A stretch of DNA of 38,844 nucleotides, taken from NCBI GenBank assembly GCA_015039365.1, contig WION01000500.1, positions 1 to 38,844 on the forward strand. The letters run 5' to 3'. This DNA is from Amanita rubescens (lineage: Eukaryota; Basidiomycota; Agaricomycetes; Agaricales; Amanitaceae). Below are positions 20,268-31,420 of the stretch, one piece after another. The notes below the pieces were generated by a model. That model was not told where the DNA came from. It was given only the letters and a program-made list of their open reading frames with translations, and searched no databases. Numbering within the stretch: the stretch's first letter is position 1; each line of letters opens with the position of its first letter. Both the position numbers and the translations under genes were made by a program.

Positions 20268-23200
20268 ATGTTCTCCAAGCAAGTATGGCGACGCATTCCA
20301 GTCGCCGTCTCTCGCTACCCCTGCCTTTCGCGCGCTTTGCCTGCCACGGGCTTATGTAGGCCTATGCGTGCGTTGGCTACGGCCAGCGGCCCATCACCTA
20401 ATGACCCGTTTGCGTCCGGCACGAATGCATACTACATCGATGAGATGTACAGGCTCTGGAGGCAAGACCCGAAGGTGGTCCATCCCTCGTGGAACATCTA
20501 CTTTTCTGGCATGGACAAGGGTCTCTCCAGCCCGCAGTCCTTCCAACCACCTCCCACCACTCATCTCCCTCACCCCGCGGATGGTGCTCCTGCTCTTCAC
20601 CCGGTCGGCGGGGCAGAGTTGGACCTACATCTCAAGGTATGTCAAGCGGATATCGTCTCTTTTGCTGAACAACTGAGCAGAATTTGACAGGTCCAACTAC
20701 TAGTTCGTGCGTACCAAGTACGAGGTCATCACCTTGCTGATCTCGATCCTCTTGGAATTCTTGACACCGATCTTGCGGACGTTCGCCCTCCTGAGCTTGA
20801 GCTCAGCCGTTATGGATTCACTGAGCGCGACCTTGACAGAGACATAACGCTTGGCCCAGGCATCCTTCCTCATTTCGCTACGGAAGACAATAAGTCGATG
20901 AAACTACGTGATATTATTGCACTCCTAAAACGAATCTATTGTAAGCACTCCCTCCCGTCTCGGGTTACCCTTGTTCCCCACATGACCGTTAGGCGGCGCC
21001 GTTGGCATCCAGTATGTTCACATTCCCATCAAGGAAGAGTGTGATTGGATTAGAGAACGCATCGAAGCTCCTAAGCCTTGGAATTATACCGTAGATGAAA
21101 AACGTATGATCCTCGACCGCCTCATCTGGTCCGAATCCTTCGAAAAATTCATTGCCAACAAATTTCCGAACGAGAAGCGCTTCGGTCTCGAGGGCTGTGA
21201 GGCTCTCATTCCTGGTATGAAGGCCTTGATCGATCGTTCCGTTGATCACGGTGTCAAGCATGTTACTATTGGCATGCCACACCGTGGTCGTCTGAACGTT
21301 TTGGCCAATGTGATTCGGAAACCCATTGAAGCCATTTTGAACGAATTTGCTGGTGACATTGATTCGGATTCGCCTGCTGGCGATGTCAAGTACCATCTTG
21401 GCGCCAACTATGTCCGTCCCACTCCTTCCGGGAAAAAAGTCTCGCTTTCCCTTGTTGCCAATCCTTCCCATCTAGAAGCCGCAGACCCCGTCGTTCTTGG
21501 AAAGACCCGTGCAATTCAACAACTCGAAAACGACGAAACTGCTCATAACACTGCCATGTCTGTGCTTTTGCATGGTGATGCAGCATTCGCTGGTCAAGGT
21601 GTTGTGTACGAAACTCTTGGTTTCTCTGATCTTCCTTGCTTCGGTGTTGGCGGTACCATCCATCTCATCATTAACAACCAAATAGGTTTCACCACCGATC
21701 CCCGCTTCTCCCGTTCGACACCTTACCCGTCTGACATTGCCAAGGCCATTGACGCACCCATCTTCCACGTCAACGGAGACCACGTGGAGGCTGTCAACTT
21801 TGTGTGTCAACTCGCCGCTGACTATCGTGCCAAATGGAAGAAAGATGTCGTTGTTGACATAGTGTGCTACCGTCGCCACGGCCACAATGAGACGGACCAG
21901 CCAAGCTTCACCCAGCCAAGGATGTATGCAGCCATTGCAAAGCAGCCTACGCCACTCACTAAATACACCAAGTTCTTGGTGAAGCGCGGTACATTCACTG
22001 AGAAGGATATCGAAGAGCACAAAAAATGGGTCTGGGGCATGATGGAGAAGGCCGCGGAGGCTGCAAAGGACTACGTCCCCACGAGCAAGGAGTGGCTATC
22101 GGCTTCTTGGCCTGGTTTCCCCTCGCCGAAACAGCTCGCCGAGCAAACGTTGCCTACCCGAAAGACCGGCTGCGATCTCGACACTCTTAAACGCGTTGGA
22201 AGAGCCATCTCATCTTGGCCTTCAGGCTTCAACGTCCACAAGAACCTTGCTCGGATTATACACTCACGTGGCAAGACAATTGAAGAGGGCAACAACATTG
22301 ATTGGTCCACAGCCGAAGCGCTTGCATTTGGTTCACTTGCCCTAGAAAAGATCCACGTCCGCGTATCTGGTCAGGATGTAGAACGTGGAACATTCTCCCA
22401 ACGACACGCCGTCCTCCACGACCAGGTTACTGAATCTCAATTCATACCTGTAAATCATCTGGGTTCCGACCAGGCCCAGTTCGTCGTGTGTAACTCATCA
22501 TTATCTGAGTATGGTGGACTTGGGTTCGAACTTGGTTATTCCCTCGTTTCTCCCGACTCGTTGACGATCTGGGAAGCTCAATTTGGTGACTTTGCGAACA
22601 ACGCGCAATGTATTATCGATCAGTTCATTGCTTCCGGCGAGCGCAAATGGTTGCAACGATCTGGGTTGGTGGTCAACCTTCCCCACGGATATGATGGTCA
22701 GGGACCCGAGCACTCGAGCGGGCGGTTAGAGAGGTTCTTGCAGCTCTGTGACGATCATCCAAACATTTTCCCATCGCCGGAGAAGGTTGAAAGACAACAC
22801 CAGGACTGCAATTGGCAGGTCGTGTATCCTTCGTAAGTATCGTTATTTTTGGTTTGTTCGTAGATGTATGCTGAATGCGGTTGGGCATTGCACAGGACTC
22901 CTGCGAACTACGTGTGTTTTCCGTTCGTTCTTACAGAACCTTATGCTGACCCCATTCGCAGTTCCATGTCCTCCGTCGCCAGATCCATCGCGATTTCCGG
23001 AAACCTCTGATTCTGTTCTTCTCCAAAGCGCTCCTGCGCCACCCCAAAGCACGTTCAGAACTTGATGAAATGACCGGAGAGACCCATTTCCAACGGTATC
23101 TACCTGAGCCACACCCTGAAGAAGCGTTGGTACCTCCTGAGGAGATCAAGAGACATATTCTCTGCACTGGACAAGTGTACTACACTTTGATAGCGGAACG

Positions 23201-23634
23201 GGAGGCACGTGGTATTAAGGATATAGCCATTAGCAGGCTTGAACAGATTTCGCCCTTCCCCTACGATCTGGTTAGTTGTTTCAATCTACATCTTTGTATT
23301 CGGTGGCTGATGCGGTGCCTTGACAGATCACACCACACTTGGACAAGTATCCTAACGCGACTTCGGTCTGGTGTCAAGAGGAACCGCTGAATATGGGTGC
23401 ATGGAGCTATGTTGGACCTAGGATCTACACCGCTAGCGCACAGACGCAGCACCACAAGGGCAAGTATCCCAGGTACGCTGGACGGGATCCGACAAGTTCG
23501 GTTGCGACAGGTAGCAAGGTGCGTTTGTAGCATTTCCCTTTGCGTTGCAGGAGCTGACGATACCCTTGCAGACGCAACACAAGAAAGAGGTTGAAATGCT
23601 TTTCAATGAGGCATTTGGTGTTTCCTCATCGTAA
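20268..23634 (+). CDS. KGD1: 2-oxoglutarate dehydrogenase E1 component, mitochondrial
   Basis: ThDP-dependent E1 subunit of the mitochondrial 2-oxoglutarate dehydrogenase complex, which decarboxylates 2-oxoglutarate and passes the succinyl group to E2 lipoamide. Seven exons (20268-20636, 20691-20940, 20993-22832, 22896-22911, 22962-23270, 23327-23518, 23572-23634) give 1012 residues, the usual family length. An Arg-rich transit peptide is followed by the E1o N-terminal motif ([20 protein letters not shown]). The central block has [10 protein letters not shown] (from about residue 400) and [12 protein letters not shown], the ThDP/Mg region. The transketolase-like C-terminal part has [20 protein letters not shown], then TPANYFHVLRRQ spanning the joins around a 16-nt exon. 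I chose the ATG at 20268 because it begins the basic, hydroxylated leader. An upstream in-frame ATG at 20199 would add an unlikely extension. Confidence 0.96.
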
Positions 23635-24364
23635 ATGCACTTAGAAGCATACATATATCTGCATCAAAAAACACTAGTTTGTCATTGTGCCTTGACTGGA
23701 TGCATCATTCACAACACATATGGTACATCGTTTACAGCTATGCGTGCGTTCCTATGGTTTCTTTATATTACATTGTCTGTAAAAAGATTATAATTATAAT
23801 TTGGTTTTGGTGAATCTGGCTATAAGGTGCACGACGGGATTGACGTGATCCACAATAGCATATGTCTCCATTCGACTTCTCGGCTGGACCCTCATTACAA
23901 TCTACAGCTTCCTTCAAAGTACTTCTTCCAACGTCTTCGATGCATGGTTTCTGGCCACGAACATCCTAGCGCGGGTGATGTTCTAGCTCGTCTCACTAAG
24001 ACTTACACCGCGCCTACGGATCTCAGCTAAAATTTGGCCGACCTAGTTGTGTGAAAAATCGGGTGGTAGCTGAGGGCTTGGGGTGCAGGATCGTTCCGAA
24101 AGCCATGATGAAGGGAAATTTGCGTCCGTGCGAGAGTACTACCAAGTTTCCATAAGTTATTTAGCGGTATGATGTTGTGTGATGTAAAACTGTAGGGGTT
24201 CTTGGGTATAGGTACTGTCGTGAATGGTTCCGGTTCACGTCATGTTGGCAGCGTTGCGCAGGCACTAGAACTTGAAATAAACTGGACCAACGCGACACGC
24301 GGGAGTCTCCGCGTCGTTCTTGACAGTGAGTAAGGTCCTGACCAACACCTTGCTGGGGACACAA
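23635..24364. other. Intergenic region between KGD1 and COX23
   Basis: This is 730 bp containing the KGD1 3' end and the COX23 upstream region. I see no coding, RNA or repeat feature. A frame at 23827-24030 shows no conserved motif and is not called. Confidence 0.6.
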
Positions 24365-24786
24365 ATGGCCAAAGATTCATTACCAGCGCCAGAAGACAAT
24401 GTGAAGCCGTTGAACTATAAGGAGCAGTTTGAGGTGAGAAGTCAGGAAGCTTCAGGCGAACATCAACTAATTGTAGACGTCGTAGGGGAGACATGTGGCT
24501 TCCAAGTTCATCGAGTGAGTTGGCTAGCTGCTGTTAACGGATTTGATTTGTACGACCACATAGTATCCTACCCAGTCCTTGCGCTGCTGCATCAGAAGCG
24601 TCCATGGAGTGTATGAATCGCAACGACTATGACAGGGACGCTTGCTTGGATTATTTCCAGGCATACAGAGATTGTAAGAAGGCCTGGGTAAGCTTCTTCC
24701 CCCAGGTCATCCTTCGTGCATTTTTTTCTAACTTCTGTGTGCAGATTCAGCAAAGAAAGGAAGATCGCCGGGCCGGTCGAGCATGA
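24365..24786 (+). CDS. COX23: Cox23-like twin CX9C mitochondrial intermembrane-space protein
   Basis: Small CHCH protein of the Cox23/CHCHD7 group, which is imported and oxidised by the Mia40 relay and supports cytochrome c oxidase assembly and copper handling. Four exons (24365-24433, 24486-24514, 24576-24687, 24745-24786) give 83 residues. The twin CX9C motif is complete: Cys35 and Cys45 (in CAAASEASMEC), then Cys56 and Cys66 (in CLDYFQAYRDC), preceded by SKFIDP and followed by KKAWIQQRKEDRR, both characteristic of Cox23. Exon 2 is only 29 nt. The open frame covering exon 1 into intron 1 breaks the motif, so the spliced model is preferred. Two other acceptors near 24571 were rejected because only the CCCAG acceptor restores the FIDPC sequence. 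Confidence 0.92.
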
Positions 24787-25092
24787 TAGGAGAAGACCCG
24801 TCTTTCCGGATCCCTTCATGCGTACATCTGAACATGCGTCACGTCGAGATAGCGTACAATAATATACGTTTACAACTATCACAAGAGTGTCCTCTCCTGT
24901 ACGTATAGGGTATGCACAGATGATTATACAACATGGTAATAAAAAGTGCACAGTACGGTAAGCTTCTAGTTAGAGGGTAATATCATGGCCACGGTATAAT
25001 GTGGCCGACATATATGGATATAGTTAGAGGCGGCGTACGGTTAATATAGCTATGCGGCCGTCTTGAGGTATGCCGTGATTCACACCTGGATT
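24787..25092. other. Convergent intergenic region
   Basis: About 300 bp between two convergent 3' ends. It holds only AT-rich sequence and one weak inverted repeat, GGCCAC with GTGGCC, at 24987-25006. Confidence 0.5.
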
Positions 25093-26073
25093 TCATATCA
25101 GCTTATCCTGAAGAGACGGTGTAATCGGGAACTTGCCATCGCTCCCTTCTTGGATAAGGTCTGTGCGCCACTCGACATCAGCTTTCCACCACCTGCCCTT
25201 CCAGTATCCACCTGATACAGCACGTTCAACGAGCCAATCACGGCCTGCAGCCTCGTGTGAGTGGGGCCCGAGGGATTCATGGCTCACACGCACCAATGTT
25301 GTAGCCATTAGGCACTATCATGTGGTTTTTACTGGAATCCTGTTGGGTAATCAGATGAAGAAAATTCATAATAAGGCTGAGAGTTATACTTCTTCCTTGG
25401 ATGCTCTGCCAAGCCGTCAGTGCGCAGGATTGCTTTATGTGAGATTATGTACCCTATGAACCAGGCACCGCTACTGGCAAGGGTGCCATTCTGCTTCCAT
25501 GCTCTAAAATGTTGGCCTCCTGTGGGACCGTAAGTCTCGGCACGAAAATGTAGAGGCAAAACTCGCCTGCCAAGCTCTCCCAGCAGGTACCCCATATAGG
25601 AAAATAGTGCTGTCGCGCAATGACCTGCTGTGCCTTGACCCCGTCGCCGTCACCTAGGTCGGCTCCATGGAGGGCCCCCATGTGAAGACCTAGACATTCC
25701 TTGGAGTAGCCCAGAGACCTGAAGAGAATGAGTGACATGCAACTGGGCACGAAATTTCACGTACTTTGTGTAATACTCAAAACCATGGTCTGTAAGAATG
25801 AAAGGGTCGGACGATCCGGATATAATGACGTTGAGGGGCTCTCCGTTAGTCTCGGTTGTATACTGTAGAGAAAATAAGAAAACGGGTCTTTGGCGTGAAA
25901 ACTAGCAAACATACGTCTAAAAAGCGACCGCCGTGGTTGCGGGGGTCGTACCAGCCCACTTGAAGCTCATTGGTGTTCCCTGAGAGCGTGACCTGGGCAG
26001 ACTCGGTGTATGAAGGTATGGCAATGGCATAGCAGGCAAAAAAGAGGAATGCAAACGCTACAGCGTTGGCCAT
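25093..26073 (-). CDS. Small secreted protein of an uncharacterised basidiomycete family
   Basis: Seven exons on the minus strand (26073-25915, 25862-25765, 25718-25567, 25519-25453, 25405-25390, 25339-25294, 25244-25093) give 229 residues. The N-terminus is a clear signal peptide (MANAVAFAFLFFACYAIA). The mature part carries blocks I associate with a family of secreted agaricomycete proteins of unknown function: NELQVGWYDPRNHGGRFLD, GEPLNVIISGSSDPFILTD, LGYSKECLGLHMGALHGADL, GTCWES, GGQHFRAWKQNGT, and PNGYNIGRDWLV near the C-terminus. Two Cys, in KECLGL and GTCWES, may form a disulfide. There is one potential N-glycosylation sequon (NGT). Exon 5 is a 16-nt microexon, and intron 3 (25566-25520) has a GC donor (GCGAGT). 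No enzymatic motif is visible. It faces AVL9 across about 150 bp, so the two share a divergent promoter region. Confidence 0.8.
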
Positions 26074-26225
26074 TATTCTTGTCTGGGGCTGGTAGGAGGC
26101 AAGGAGTCGGACCGTTGCACGTCTGTGCGAGGCAAAAATAGATTCACCTTGATCGCACTGGCGTTACATAGTCACATCTTTGTCACACCTTGATATTTCA
26201 GTGCTCAGATCAAACGGTTTACTGC
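26074..26225. promoter_or_regulatory. Divergent promoter region, secreted protein / AVL9
   Basis: The 152 bp between two divergent start codons must hold the core promoters of both genes. I see no strong TATA box or operator-like repeat. Confidence 0.4.
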
Positions 26226-29200
26226 ATGGCCATGTCTCTTCCGCCGCCCCTGCCCGCCAACGAAGACACCGACGTCCACGGCGAATATTTTTATAACGAA
26301 GAGGATGACGCTGACACCGCGTCTCAGCGTTCAATTTCACTCTCGTCGCCGCAAATCTCTCCAAGGAATTCTACCTTGGACGATGTTACTCCACAGCCAT
26401 CCGGTTCTGCTCTCGCTTCCTTCACAAATCCATTTTACAAACGTGTATCACACGCAACTACTCTGGATACTGACTCGTACTCCGGAATCGATACCTCAAG
26501 CTCGTATACCCATGAGATAGGTCCACATGAAACACCAAACACGTCCGCACCTTCGTCCATCTACGAAGAAGACAAGGACGTCAGGGATAGTCGACTACCT
26601 ACATATCCACCTGCTCCGTTGCATAGAGACAGCACCGTGTCACTATCTTCCTTTGCATCGACATCATCCCGGAAAGCGCGTCCTGAGTCACTCATTGTCG
26701 CAGAAGAAAAAGGACCTCTCATCCTCGGAATTGCACTCGTAGACTTTAACCATTTGGTAACTTTGTTTTCAAATAATAAGGACCATTATCTGACTGTCTT
26801 TGTCAGGTTGGTCCTAACATCGAGTATTGCAATGGTGATATCTTTGAAAACGAAGAACTAGCCAAGATCTTGCCGTTCCTTGCTTTACCCGATGGCGCCC
26901 ATCTGGTACGTTGTCTATATAATGTTGCGCTGAGTAAAATATAAATGCATCTTTCAGAGTGCGGAAGATTACACGTACTTCCATCTTGTCCCTTCTGGAC
27001 CGCGTGCCACAACTGTTTTTGGCATTTCGTGAGATCGATCGCTTCTTATACGTCTCTATTGTAACGCGCGCGACGCAAGATGTAACCAACAGATTGCTGC
27101 GTCGAGTTTGCTCGTAAGGGATGCTGAAGTAACTCGTTCAATCGTGCAAAAGGCCGTTGTTGTGCTCGCCTCCAAGCCGCTTTTTGGGCCTATACGGTCT
27201 GTGGAGCTATATTTTCATGGATATGTGAATGACTAAGAGTGTGGCTAGAGATAAGCTAGGCGTCGTCACAACTGCGCTGTTCATGCAGAAGTGGGTTTTC
27301 ATGCTCGACAGACGAAAGTAATATCCATTCCCTTCATCCAGAGACTTCACCGACACGACCATTCTCGATGAGTTCGGCACTTCGTTGGAGCTGTCTCTCC
27401 GTGGGCAGCTGACAGAGAGCGCCCTCTACATGGGTAGGCGGGTGCACTCCATGACAACTCGCCTTTGCTAATGGATGTCTAGGTACAAACCTGTGAGTCG
27501 AAGCCGAAAGCGACGCCCTGAAAAGCCATAGACTGACAATTGAACCAGACGCGATCTTGTCCACAATTTTCGGCAGAAGACTCTTCTTCTCGTCAAAGCG
27601 CTCATGCTTCAGAAAAGGGTATGCTCCTTCATGATTGTCGCAAGATAGTGCTGACAATTGGAATGCAGATCATGTTCTTCGGCTACCCTGTAGAAAGGCT
27701 ATGTACATACCAATATTCACTGGTATCGCTATTGCCAGGTATGCATATACTTGGTTGAGTGTCGCATATTTCAACAATATTTCAAGGGCTACTACATACT
27801 CTGGATGATTGTGGTTCACCCCCATTAGCGTCTAGGGCACCAATGCTGTCAAAACCAATGTCGTTGCGAACGTCGGATCATAAGAGCATGATGGCATATA
27901 CCGGTCTTCCCTTAGACATTTTTGGAAAGGTGGCTTGTCCCTTTGATTTCGACCGCATCAGCTTACGAGTTCATTAGGATGCCTTCTTTCAGCCTTATCT
28001 ACCGCTCCAGCAACTAGACATGATAAAAGAGACGAAAAGTTGGCTATGTGGAACAACAAATAGCATCTTGACACAACAGAAAGAAATTGACTTGCTTGTG
28101 AACGTTCGTATGCTTACACTGGTTGCTTTGATATATTCAAATGCTGGAGACAGACAGACACTGGCGTTTTCGAATTCCGTGATCCAATATTGGAGAGAAC
28201 GACTGCCCTCACAGCAGCCGATAGGAAGTGGATGGATGAGATTGTGAGAGACGTTAACGAAACCTGGAATGACATCGATCCGAGAAAGTCACCAGGGATG
28301 CCGTACGTGTGCATCTCTATGTTTATTTCCCATATTCACATTTGTTGAAGTTTCAAGGGCAGCGATGATTACATTCGGAGCAAGGTTAGCTTATCGTTCT
28401 CTCAGTGTTTATGGAGTATAATGTGTTTCCAGTTTGAAGAATACGTCTGCGCAGCACTAGCTGCGATCAGATATCGCGACTTCATTGTGAAAGGTGAAGG
28501 GAGTGGTGTCCTCATTTCTGGCGGCACTGGCTTGGATTCGCCGTGGGAAGGTACAGTCTACCCAACTCACGTTGTCGGGAAACTAAGACGTGGTGTTTTG
28601 CAGATTTCAACCCAGCATGGGTTCACGAGTTCAAGTCCACGAACGTTTACGAAGTTTGGGAAAGAATAACGGATCCACTCTTGTTTGATATTGTAGAACC
28701 TCGGTTGGTTATGGTGATCTTATCTTTTATCGCATGGTGTCCTTAACGTTCTTTTCAGCCATCCATGCAACGAGAAGCCATCTGTTGTCTCCGACATTGG
28801 CCTCAGATTGCAAGAGGGAATACAAGATCTGAAGTTAGAGCAGCAACTAGCCCCCGCTCGTGAAGCCGTTGCCAGAACAATAACCGTCGGATCTGCAAAC
28901 TTCTTCAAAGCTATGGAGGGCGTACGCGAACGTTGGGCACAACGCGCAACCTTGGGTTCGTCATCCACTGATGACTTGAGATCGTCTAGCTCAAGTACAC
29001 CAGTCGAAGTAACTAAAGCAGATCTAGAGGACCCACCTTTGATAGCACGTCCTCCATTGAAGCAGGCCAAGTCTGGTGATAGCCTTAATTCGCATCAACC
29101 TACGGCAACACCGATGGCACAACGGCCTAGTATATCCTCTTGGGGTGCTGGATTGTCATCGTTATTCTCCAGTCGGGGATCCAGAAATTCTGTCCCCCAT

Positions 29201-29404
29201 GCCAAGCCCGATGCGGGCGAGCCATCAGCTCAGCCGAAGACGTCTCCGCCGTCTTCGAGATCACCTAGTATTGCAACGCATTCTCCGACCATGACAACCA
29301 GAAAGTCCGGAGATAAGGTCAACATTCAGCAAGAGGAGCATCAACAAGAGGAGCATCAACAAGAGGAACATCAGCAAGAGGAGGCGACTGGTTTGGCGCT
29401 GTGA
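26226..29404 (+). CDS. AVL9: Avl9-like late secretory pathway protein (DENN-related)
   Basis: Homologue of yeast Avl9, a DENN-related protein acting in exocytic transport from the Golgi. Sixteen exons give 805 residues: 26226-26756, 26807-26905, 26958-27028, 27080-27196, 27249-27290, 27342-27433, 27483-27492, 27549-27618, 27669-27738, 27787-27929, 27978-28103, 28154-28302, 28351-28384, 28433-28550, 28604-28703, 28759-29404. After an acidic, Ser-rich leader of about 165 residues come the family blocks ILGIALVDFNHLVGPNIEY, ILPFLALPDGAHLSAEDYTY, TTVFGISCNQQIAASSLL, KPLFGPIRDKLGVVTTALF, IMFFGYPVERLCTYQYSLVS, FEFRDPILERTTALTAADR and GSDDYIRSKFEEYV. The C-terminus is low complexity and ends in four QQEEH-type repeats. 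Exon 7 is only 10 nt but is needed for the GTNLRDLVH sequence. An in-frame ATG at 26232 is an alternative start. Confidence 0.9.
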
Positions 29405-29612
29405 TTTGAATCAGCCCTAACCTCGTTCGTGATGGTCTTAACGACATTTCGTACTTCATGTGCTGGCCGGATGGAGTTCGTGCAGCTTGAAAGCATTAAC
29501 ATTCTTTTAATCATACATCAAATAGCATCATTTGCAAAGAGGATTCATCATAACATGTGTATATATCGTATTGTAATGAATCCAGGACAGTATTTGCATT
29601 TGTTTCTCGATT

Positions 29613-31116
29613 ATGTCCAAAGCAAACGCGATCAGTAACGAGTCTCGTATGCCCTCCGCATTGAAAAAACACGCGCCGACAAAGTCGAAGTCCCACACAC
29701 AGAAGAATAAAAAGGATGTCAAGAAGGTCACCATAGCAGAACCTCCTAAAAAACAACTGAACGGAAAAAAACATAAAGAGCTGGAGGATGACGGCAATGA
29801 GGACGAGAGAGATGCTGACGAGAGTGGAAGCGAAGAGGATGTTGAGGTTGATGACGATGAGGGAATAGATGAAGCAGGTTTGGAGCGACTTACGAAGGCT
29901 CTCGGTGAAGACGGCCTCGATGATTTTGACAGAGCACAGCTTGTCTCTCTGCGCGGAGCGTTGAGTGAAGAGGAGGAAAGTCATGAGGCCGAGAGTGGTA
30001 GCGAGGAAGAGGAGTCGGTCGATGAGGTCGAGGCTGAGTCTGGAAATGAGAGTGCAGAAGAGCAAGAAGAAGCAGGCGAGGCAGAGGAACAAGAGCAAAA
30101 TGCTGAAGAAAGTGATGGTGAAGACGAGGACGAGGATGACGATGACGATGACGATGAAGGCATTGCACTAGACGATGTGGAGTCCGTCGACGAGGATGCA
30201 GTTCCACGACAAAAAATCGAGATCAATAATACGGTATTATTAACAACTTTTCGCCGTAAAGATGCTTTCCTTACCAAATGCCCACACAGGTCGCATTGGA
30301 GCGGATACGCGAGACAATAAAACTGGATGCTGCCTTGCCTTGGACGGAAACACTGGCTATGACTTACCCCAAAAGCATTGAAGTGGATGTGAACGACGAC
30401 TTGCAACGAGAGCTGGCATTGTTAGTCGTTCTTTAAATCTTTATCTGCCTGGATGACTGATCTCAGCGTACAGCTACAAGCAAGCTCTACACAGCGCGAA
30501 TGCTGCGCGTGCCGAAGCTGCCAAACACAACTTCCCGTTCACTAGGCCTGCGGACTACTTTGCAGAGATGATAAAGTCAGATGCTCATATGGAGAGAATA
30601 CGACAGCGGCTATTAGACGAGGGTGCTGGCATTAAGAGAAGTGAAGAAAAACGGAAAGAAAGGGAGGGCAAGAAATTTGGGAAACAAGTCCAGCTCGAGA
30701 AGCTAAAGGAGAGGGAAAAGTCGAAGAAAGACATGGATGAGAGGCTAAAAGTTCTCAAGCGGAGTACGTGCTATTCAAGCATGAGCGTTGCCTCGACTTG
30801 CTAATGTTGTGACTAAGAACGCAAAGACATGCTGGACAAGCCCAAGGGCGGTGACGACTTCGACGTGGAGGTTGAAGATGCTATCGCTGATCGACCTGCA
30901 AAACGCGCCAAAGGCCAAGGTGGACCCAAAGCCAATCGAACGACGCGTAACAAAAAGTTTGGCTTTGGTGGCCCTAAGAAACATTCAAAGCAAAACACAA
31001 AAGCATCCACGGATAATTTTGGTCCTGGTGCTGGCAAAGGTAAAGGGCGTCCCAAGGCAGGGATGAACAAACGTCCCGGAAAGTCCAAAAGAATGGCCGC
31101 ACGCAGTAAACGATGA
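29613..31116 (+). CDS. EBP2: rRNA-processing protein Ebp2
   Basis: Nucleolar factor of 60S ribosomal subunit biogenesis, needed for 27S pre-rRNA processing. Four exons (29613-30233, 30290-30420, 30474-30763, 30818-31116) give 446 residues. The N-terminal half is basic and then strongly acidic (long Glu/Asp runs around residues 55-195), typical of nucleolar proteins. The conserved Ebp2 domain follows: ALPWTETLAMTYP, FYKQALHSANAARAEAAKHN, PFTRPADYFAEMIKSDAHME, then the KKFGKQVQ and RKDMLDKPK blocks. The C-terminus is Lys/Arg/Gly-rich with RNKKFGFGGPKKHSKQNT, the usual family tail. The first ATG is used; an in-frame ATG at 29649 is possible. Confidence 0.93.
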
Positions 31117-31420
31117 ACGGCTCATGGCAGCTCTTCGACATGTTCGCCGAACTGCGTTTAGATACGTCGTTGATATCCCGCATCCATCGCCTCAAAAGTA
31201 TATCATACTATTTGTATTTCAGCGCTTTGCTTACAATCGTGATGCGATTGTCGGTGTTGTTTAGCAGTATTACCCGCCATAGGCTTTTGCGAGGAGTTGA
31301 AACTGTTTGTATGACCTTCAGGTGACGAAGAAACGCAGTTATGAGCATGTACACGAGTTGTATATCCGTTTAGACAGCAAAGTACTATTCCAAAACCAAT
31401 TGTACGCTGTACCCTGTGAT

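Noticed and set aside
20989..21471. 160-codon minus-strand frame opposite KGD1
   Set aside because: Antisense shadow of the conserved KGD1 exon 3.
29511..30098. 195-codon minus-strand hydrophobic frame opposite EBP2
   Set aside because: Shadow of the acidic Glu/Asp-rich EBP2 coding strand, which reads as Leu/Phe/Ser on the other strand.
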